From CAYJUM01 sp964478915 (lineage in GTDB: Bacteria > Nitrospirota > Nitrospiria > Nitrospirales > Nitrospiraceae), in the NCBI GenBank assembly GCA_964478915.1, contig CAYZKG010000088.1, forward strand, positions 1 to 11,360: a stretch of 11,360 nucleotides of DNA, written 5' to 3'. Below, in pieces: positions 6,503-11,360 of this stretch. Within the stretch, counting starts at the first letter, position 1. Each line of letters opens with the position of its first letter. The notes below the pieces were generated by a model. The model saw only the letters and a program-made list of their open reading frames with translations, had not been told where the DNA came from and ran no database searches. A program made the position numbers and the translations under genes.

Positions 6503-8353
6503 TTGAAGATACTCGGGATCTCTGCGTTCTATCACGACTCCGCGGCGGCCTTGGTCGTGGACGGCAAGATCGTGGCTGCCGCCCAGGAAGAGCGCTTCAG
6601 CCGCAAAAAGCATGATGCTCGCTTTCCCAAGCATGCCGTGGCCTACTGCCTGAGGGAAGGGAAACTGACCTTCTCCGACCTCGACCGGGTCGTCTTTTAC
6701 GATAAGCCCCTGCTCAAGTTCGAGCGCTTGCTGGAGACCTACCTCTCCTATGCTCCACGAGGCTGGCGCTCCTTTGTGGCCGCCATGCCGGTGTGGCTCA
6801 AGGAGAAGCTGTTCTTGGAGAGGCTGCTCCACGAGAAACTGGGTGAAGTGGCGAGGGAGAGAGGGTGCGAGCCGTGGACAGGTCGGTTCCTGTTCCCGGA
6901 ACACCATTTTTCCCATGCCGCCTCGGCTTTCTATCCATCTCCATTCCAGGATGCCGCGGTCCTGACCATGGACGGGGTAGGGGAGTGGTCCACGGCGAGC
7001 TTCGGGATCGGTCGGGGCTCGTCGCTGACATTGCAAGCGGACATCACGTTCCCTCATTCGCTGGGCTTGCTCTATTCCGCTTTCACGTATTACACCGGTT
7101 TTAAAGTGAATTCCGGCGAATACAAGGTCATGGGGCTCGCCCCCTATGGAGAGCCCAAGTATGTGGATCTGATCTTGACCCACCTGATCGATCTGAAGGA
7201 AGACGGCTCATTCCGGTTGAACATGGACTATTTCGATTATTGTACCGGGCTGCGGATGACCAACGAACGGTTCCATCGCCTGTTCGGAGGCGATCCCAGA
7301 AAGCCGGAGTCGGAGCTGACTCAGCGGCACATGGATCTGGCCCGTTCGATTCAGGAGGTGACCGACTTGGCCGTGCTTCGGATGGCCAGACATGTCCGGG
7401 CGGTGACCGGCATGCGGGATCTCTGCATGGCCGGAGGCGTCTCCCTGAACTGTGTGGCGAACGGACGACTCTATCGCGAACGGGTGTTCGATCGTCTGTG
7501 GATCCAGCCGGCCGCGGGGGATGCCGGCGGGGCGGTAGGGGCGGCATTGGCGGCCCACTACATCCACGCTGGCGGTCTGCGCAGAACCTCCGTCCACGAT
7601 CCCGACGGCATGGAAGGGTCCTACCTCGGACCGGCCTATTCCCAATCGCAGATTGAGGACTTTCTCGATGAGCACGATTATCCGTACGAGCGGCTTTCGG
7701 ACTCCACCCTGTTGGAGACGGTGAGCGATCTGCTCGCAAAGGAGTCGGTTGTGGGCTGGTTCCAGGGACGGATGGAGTTCGGGCCTCGCGCGCTGGGGAA
7801 CCGGTCCATCCTGGGGGATGCTCGGTCCCCTCGCATGCAATCGGTCATGAATCTGAAGATCAAGTTTCGCGAGTCCTTCCGCCCGTTCGCACCCGCCGTC
7901 CTGGAAGAGCGTGCGGCGGAGTATTTCGAGTTGGATCAGCCATCCCCGTACATGCTCCTTGTGGCGCCGGTCAGAGAATCCCGTCGCGTCCCGGTGACGG
8001 AGGAGGACCGAAGACTGTTCGGCATTCAGCGGCTGAACCGGCCGCGCTCCGACATCCCGGCTGTCACCCATCTGGACCATTCCGCCCGCATCCAGACGGT
8101 CTCGCCCTCGACCAACCCCAAGTTCCATGCGCTGTTGCGAGCCTTCGAGGCGAAGACCGGCTGCGGGGTGCTGGTGAACACGTCTTTCAACGTCCGGGGC
8201 GAGCCGATCGTGTGCAGCCCGGAGGACGCCTATCGGTGCTTCATGCGGACCGAGATGGATGCCCTGGCTTTGGGCAATTGTCTTCTCAGGAAGGAAGCGC
8301 AGCCGCCCCTGGAAAAGGACTCGGACTGGCAACGCGAGTTCCAGTTGGACTGA
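6503..8353 (+). CDS. O-carbamoyltransferase, NodU/CmcH/SxtI family
   Basis: This 616-residue cytoplasmic enzyme is of normal length for the family, which makes carbamoyl-adenylate from carbamoyl phosphate and ATP and passes the carbamoyl group to a hydroxyl, often on a sugar. The N-terminal Kae1/HypF-like domain (about 1-360) begins MKILGISAFYHDSAAAL with His11. It carries the metal pair His134-x3-His138 (EHHFSHAA), TMDGVGEWS with Asp157, and AAGDAGGAVGAAL with Asp340. The C-terminal carbamoyl-transfer domain shows GRMEFGPRALGNRSIL at 422-437, FRESFRPFAPAVL at 456-468 and VNTSFNVRGEPIV at 558-570. All key motifs look intact, so the enzyme should be active. The TTG start is supported by its ribosome site and by the family N-terminus. 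Downstream GT2 begins 10 bases after the stop. The acceptor is probably a sugar made by this operon; that is inferred from context. Confidence 0.95.
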   Translation: MKILGISAFYHDSAAALVVDGKIVAAAQEERFSRKKHDARFPKHAVAYCLREGKLTFSDLDRVVFYDKPLLKFERLLETYLSYAPRGWRSFVAAMPVWLKEKLFLERLLHEKLGEVARERGCEPWTGRFLFPEHHFSHAASAFYPSPFQDAAVLTMDGVGEWSTASFGIGRGSSLTLQADITFPHSLGLLYSAFTYYTGFKVNSGEYKVMGLAPYGEPKYVDLILTHLIDLKEDGSFRLNMDYFDYCTGLRMTNERFHRLFGGDPRKPESELTQRHMDLARSIQEVTDLAVLRMARHVRAVTGMRDLCMAGGVSLNCVANGRLYRERVFDRLWIQPAAGDAGGAVGAALAAHYIHAGGLRRTSVHDPDGMEGSYLGPAYSQSQIEDFLDEHDYPYERLSDSTLLETVSDLLAKESVVGWFQGRMEFGPRALGNRSILGDARSPRMQSVMNLKIKFRESFRPFAPAVLEERAAEYFELDQPSPYMLLVAPVRESRRVPVTEEDRRLFGIQRLNRPRSDIPAVTHLDHSARIQTVSPSTNPKFHALLRAFEAKTGCGVLVNTSFNVRGEPIVCSPEDAYRCFMRTEMDALALGNCLLRKEAQPPLEKDSDWQREFQLD

Positions 8354-8363
8354 GAGCGGTCCT

Positions 8364-9248
8364 GTGCCCCGGGTCAGCATCGTCATACCGGTCTATAACG
8401 CCGCCGATGTGATCGCCCTGACCATCGAAAGCGCCTTGGGGCAGACATGGACCGATCGGGAAGTGATCGTGATCGATGACGGCTCGACCGATGCATCGGC
8501 CGACATCGTGAAATCCTTCGGCGCACGACTGCAGTATCACTACACGCCGAACCGCGGCGTCGCGGCCGCGAGAAACCGCGGGATCGCGCTGGCCGCCGGT
8601 CGGTACATCGCGCTGTTGGACCATGACGATCTCTGGGCCCCATCGAAACTGGAGCGCCAGGTGGAGGTCCTGGAAGCCCGGCCCGAGGTCGGGCTGGTCA
8701 TTACCGATGTCGCCCACCTCGATCAGGCGGGCAGACCGATGGGCATCGTGGGCCCGGGCTACAATCCTGCCGAAGACTTCGCCCGGTTGTTCGTGCGGGG
8801 CTATGTCCCGACGCCTTCGGCCGCGCTGATCCGGCGCTCGGTGCTGGATGCAGTGGGTGGATTCGACGAACGGTTTCACTCCGCGGGGCTGGACGATCAG
8901 GAGCTGTGGACCAGGATCGCCGCCCATTGCGACATCGCCAACGTGCCCGAGCCATTGACCTTTCATCGGAATCGGGAACAGAAACCCGCGGAGATCGCCG
9001 TGGGGCACCGCGGGCTGCTCATCGACCTGCTGCTGCAGCGTTTTGGGAATGACCCGGAGCGGCGCCGCCATCTCCTCCGGGAGCAGGCAGCCTACCTCGC
9101 GGATCTGGGAAAGCTCCAGGTTCGCGATGGCGACTTGGCGAGAGCGCGAGCCAGCTTCCGGGAAGGGCTGTCTCTGGCGCTGGGGAGGGCGCGAAGTTGG
9201 AAAACGGCATGGCGCTGTCTGAACCGAATGGCCCGCTCGTATCTGTGA
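8364..9248 (+). CDS. Glycosyltransferase family 2 (third copy)
   Basis: This 294-residue GT-A glycosyltransferase shows VSIVIPVYNA at 4-13, VIDDGSTDA at 36-44 (Asp38, Asp39), GVAAARNRGIAL at 65-76 and the canonical LLDHDDLW at 84-91 (Asp86, Asp88, Asp89). GLDDQELWTRI at 175-185 holds the likely catalytic acidic group. The GTG at 8364, ten bases after the carbamoyltransferase stop, is chosen because it places the first beta strand at the N-terminus. The open frame extends upstream inside the carbamoyltransferase gene, but only as a shadow. The ribosome site is weak. The helical C-terminal 85 residues have a TPR-like stretch (DLARARASFREGLSL). The enzyme is clearly a paralogue of the GT2 at 3174-4073. 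It would add a sugar in the cytoplasm; donor and acceptor are unknown. Confidence 0.93.
   Translation: MPRVSIVIPVYNAADVIALTIESALGQTWTDREVIVIDDGSTDASADIVKSFGARLQYHYTPNRGVAAARNRGIALAAGRYIALLDHDDLWAPSKLERQVEVLEARPEVGLVITDVAHLDQAGRPMGIVGPGYNPAEDFARLFVRGYVPTPSAALIRRSVLDAVGGFDERFHSAGLDDQELWTRIAAHCDIANVPEPLTFHRNREQKPAEIAVGHRGLLIDLLLQRFGNDPERRRHLLREQAAYLADLGKLQVRDGDLARARASFREGLSLALGRARSWKTAWRCLNRMARSYL
9182..9188 (+). promoter_or_regulatory. Candidate ribosome binding site for the SGNH gene
   Basis: GGGGAGG stands eight bases before a TTG at 9197, inside the end of the third GT2 gene. It favours TTG 9197 over the ATG at 9209 (20 bases away) and over a GTG at 9245 that would give a four-base GTGA overlap but has no ribosome site. 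Confidence 0.45.
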
Positions 9249-10540
9249 GGCGCCTCGCAGGTCTCCCCCTGATTCGGAGCCGTCTCCCCCTCACTCTCGC
9301 GGCAGCCGTGGCGACGGTCTTGCTGTTTGCGGAGGGAGTTCTCAAGAACGGCTGGATCGAGGTCGCGCTCCTCGTGCCGGTCCTCTGGTATCTGTTGGCG
9401 CAGCGATGGGCCCCGGCCATTCAGAACCTCTTGGTCTCCCTTATCGCCGTCAGCGTGACGCTGTGCGCTCTCGATCTTGTGCTCCGACCGGTCATAGACC
9501 GCAAGCTGCACTACACCGCGCTGAACGTGTCTGCCCACAAGCTGCCCAGCTTACCGATCGTCGGCCGCTGGGATCCCAACATGGTGCTGGTTGATGAGAG
9601 CTACGGAGATCTGGCGGCGGTCGCTCAGGACCCTGCGCTGCGCGAGCCGCGGCAGATCGTGTTCCAGACGGATGCCGCCGGATTCCGGAATGCGCCGGTG
9701 CCGAGGCCGGTTGATCTGGTGGTCCTGGGCGACTCGTTCGCCGCAGGATGGGGTACGACTCAGGATCGGTTGTTTTCGAGTCTGCTGCAACACCGATACG
9801 GACGGAACACATACAACCTGTCGTTCCCGGGGGGCCCCTATGATCAGTACGTCAACTTTGCCATTGAATCGCCGCGGCTGGCGCTGGCGACCCATGCGAT
9901 GGTGCTCTGGGCCTTCTATACAGGAAATGATCTGGACGACGCCTACGGGAAGACGTGGGACATTCAGGAATTGCCCTGGAGGAGCGACCTAGGGGCCTGG
10001 GCCGTGCGCTACCGGACATTCCGAAACCGCTCCCCTCTTCATCGACTGATGGAAGCGGTGCAGACACGTATTACCGGTCCTCCCGGCGGAATCATCGCCC
10101 GGCAACTGCCGGACGGGCGGCCGATCCTGTTTCAAGAACAGCATGAGGCCTGGGCCCGGCGCAGTGAGGCTGAGCTCGCCCGGCACCCGAACTTTTCGAA
10201 GTTGGAACAGACCTTAGCGGCAATGCATCGCTTGGCCGGGGAGCGAGGCGTCGAGATCACGGTGCTGCTCTTGCCAACCAAGGGAGAGGTCTATCGCTGG
10301 ATCCTGGATCGAAGGGATTGGCGCCTGGACGATGCCGAGCCCTCCGGATTTTCACGCGCGGTGCTCAAGGCCTGTGGGCGAACGGGAGTTCGGTGCCTCG
10401 ACATCAAGCCGTACCTGGTTAGGGAAGCTCACCGCCTCTTTACAGAACAAGGAGAACTGCTCTGGTGGCGGGATGATACACATCTCGGCGAGCGCGGTCA
10501 TGAGGCGGTGGCGGCATTCATCGCAAGAGAAGTCCTTTGA
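9197..10540 (+). CDS. Membrane-anchored SGNH/GDSL hydrolase-like protein
   Basis: The protein has about 447 residues from TTG 9197 (443 from ATG 9209, 431 from GTG 9245; the start is uncertain). The N-terminus has three hydrophobic spans at about 31-48, 54-68 and 75-98. The rest is a soluble SGNH domain: block I VVLGDSFAAGWG with nucleophile Ser180; a Gly in SFPGGPYDQY near 212; block III YTGNDLDD with Asn244; and block V RDDTHLGERGHEAV with Asp426 and His429. The Ser-Asp-His triad, Gly and Asn are all present, so it should act as an esterase or acyl transferase. With three spans the catalytic domain would most simply lie in the periplasm. In glycan loci, SGNH proteins of the AlgJ/AlgX type add or remove O-acetyl groups. 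Its position after the carbamoyltransferase suggests a role in handling a modified hydroxyl. The gene ends seven bases from the stop of the opposing GT2. Confidence 0.85.
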   Translation: MENGMALSEPNGPLVSVRRLAGLPLIRSRLPLTLAAAVATVLLFAEGVLKNGWIEVALLVPVLWYLLAQRWAPAIQNLLVSLIAVSVTLCALDLVLRPVIDRKLHYTALNVSAHKLPSLPIVGRWDPNMVLVDESYGDLAAVAQDPALREPRQIVFQTDAAGFRNAPVPRPVDLVVLGDSFAAGWGTTQDRLFSSLLQHRYGRNTYNLSFPGGPYDQYVNFAIESPRLALATHAMVLWAFYTGNDLDDAYGKTWDIQELPWRSDLGAWAVRYRTFRNRSPLHRLMEAVQTRITGPPGGIIARQLPDGRPILFQEQHEAWARRSEAELARHPNFSKLEQTLAAMHRLAGERGVEITVLLLPTKGEVYRWILDRRDWRLDDAEPSGFSRAVLKACGRTGVRCLDIKPYLVREAHRLFTEQGELLWWRDDTHLGERGHEAVAAFIAREVL

Positions 10541-10547
10541 TATGCAG

Positions 10548-11360
10548 TCATGGTGCAAGATCGGGAGTGTGGACCTCCACCGACCCGTGTCGAAGCAGCA
10601 GCGAGCGCAGGAATCTGAGCCACGCCTTACGATTGAAGGGGAGATGTTTGATCGAGCGCCAAAAACAGCGCCGCGCTTCCTCGAGCCGCCCCTCCCGGAA
10701 GAGGTGCTTCCCGAGGTCGCCATAGTACAGCCCCCAGTCCTTTTTGAGCGCTCGGCCCGCCGGGGTGCCGGGTGCACAGTGAGCGCCGTGCTTTTCCAGG
10801 AAGTAGTGCCTGGCGCGCAAGGCTCGCTCGGATAGGATCTCGCGGGACACGTTACGGGGGTAGAGGCGGTGACGATAGAGCGGTTTGGGCAGATGCACCA
10901 GGGGAAACCGCTGAAACAGCCGAATAGCCAGATCAATGTCCTCCCAGATGGTCAGGCGGTCGTCATATCCTCCGACGGCGTCGAAGCAGGTCTTTCTGAA
11001 GAGAGAGCCCGAGGTTGCCGTATCGTGCCCGCCGCGTAACAATTGGGTGATGCTGTCGGTATGCTTCATGGCCCCGTCATATTCCAGGATTTCATTCCGC
11101 TCGTTGACCTGAAACCCGTCGGCATGGATCACAGCGGCATCGGGGCGCGATTTGGCGGCGTCCAGGGTCTCTTGGAGGAACGTGGGCTCCCAGAGGTCAT
11201 CCTGATCCAGAAAGGCCAGAAACTTCCCGGTCGCACGCAACGCTCCGTCGTTCCGTGCGGCAGCCTGTCCCGCGTTTTCGGCTCGTCGCAGATAGTGAGC
11301 CTGCGGAAACCTGCAGACCAGACGGGCGGTGTCATCGGTGGAGGCGTCGTCCACGACGAT
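10548..11360 (-). CDS. Glycosyltransferase family 2 (fourth copy), 5' end beyond the window
   Basis: The frame stays open to the right edge, so the true start is outside; 270 residues are visible and roughly 30-40 N-terminal ones are missing. The first visible residues, IVVDDASTDDTARL, are the donor-binding motif. Next come NAGQAAARNDGAL and the metal site FLDQDDLWEP. GGYDDRLTIWEDIDLAIRLF holds the catalytic acidic group (WEDIDL). The helical C-terminal tail includes GRLEEARRCFWRSIKHLP, a TPR-like unit resembling the tail of the GT2 at 1479-2396, to which this protein seems closest in the window. It is the only gene here on the - strand and so belongs to a different transcript, converging on the main operon with 7 bases between stops. 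It is a cytoplasmic sugar transferase of unknown specificity. Confidence 0.93.
   Translation of the reverse strand: MVVDDASTDDTARLVCRFPQAHYLRRAENAGQAAARNDGALRATGKFLAFLDQDDLWEPTFLQETLDAAKSRPDAAVIHADGFQVNERNEILEYDGAMKHTDSITQLLRGGHDTATSGSLFRKTCFDAVGGYDDRLTIWEDIDLAIRLFQRFPLVHLPKPLYRHRLYPRNVSREILSERALRARHYFLEKHGAHCAPGTPAGRALKKDWGLYYGDLGKHLFREGRLEEARRCFWRSIKHLPFNRKAWLRFLRSLLLRHGSVEVHTPDLAP

Noticed and set aside
6290..7183. 297-residue open frame on the - strand
   Set aside because: Antisense to the 50-aa membrane peptide and the start of the carbamoyltransferase; no family features.
5926..8353. Part of a saxitoxin biosynthesis cluster
   Set aside because: Only the SxtI/J/K-type trio is present. 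No SxtA-like polyketide, amidinotransferase or Rieske oxygenase genes are seen, and the neighbours are glycosyltransferases.
7208..8386. 392-residue open frame on the - strand
   Set aside because: It is fully antisense to the carbamoyltransferase, whose motifs are intact; low-complexity Arg/Pro/Gly-rich product with no recognisable motif, typical of GC-rich shadow frames.
10332..10835. + strand open frame running through the convergent junction
   Set aside because: It is out of frame with the SGNH gene and antisense to the fourth GT2; the product has no domain pattern.

Overview
The window reads as one end of a short-read metagenomic or draft contig from a GC-rich (roughly 60%, judged by eye) environmental Gram-negative bacterium. 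A GT9 heptosyltransferase-like gene points to lipopolysaccharide or a related glycan. The gene mix would suit Nitrospirota or Proteobacteria, but nothing here fixes the taxon. The first 38 bases are not biological: they are an untrimmed Illumina Nextera i5-side adapter ending in the engineered Tn5 mosaic end, so genomic sequence starts at base 39.

From 39 to 10540 everything is on the + strand, and the genes are packed with overlaps or gaps of at most 55 bases, so it looks like one operon. The order is: a 5'-truncated GT9 glycosyltransferase; a 64-aa unknown; a small nucleotidyltransferase-fold protein; a GT2 glycosyltransferase; a class I SAM methyltransferase; a second GT2; a multi-pass GT-C-like membrane protein; an SxtJ-type membrane protein; a 50-aa DUF5989/SxtK-type membrane peptide; a NodU/SxtI-type carbamoyltransferase; a third GT2; and a membrane-anchored SGNH hydrolase-like protein. 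A fourth GT2 lies on the - strand from the right edge to 10548 and converges on the operon with only 7 bases between the stop codons.

Taken together this is a glycan assembly and decoration locus. GT9 and GT2 enzymes would build a surface glycan or glycolipid, and the GT-C protein would act at the membrane from a lipid-linked sugar. The methyltransferase, carbamoyltransferase and SGNH protein would decorate the product. The most distinctive part is the SxtJ-SxtK-SxtI-like module at 5926-8353, the same trio of families that neighbours the O-carbamoyltransferase of saxitoxin clusters. Here it sits in a sugar-polymer operon and is followed by an SGNH protein. The two small membrane proteins are plausible membrane partners for the carbamoyltransferase, but this is inference. 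No RNA genes, CRISPR arrays, natural insertion sequences or clear terminators were seen, and no stretch over 300 bases lacks a gene.
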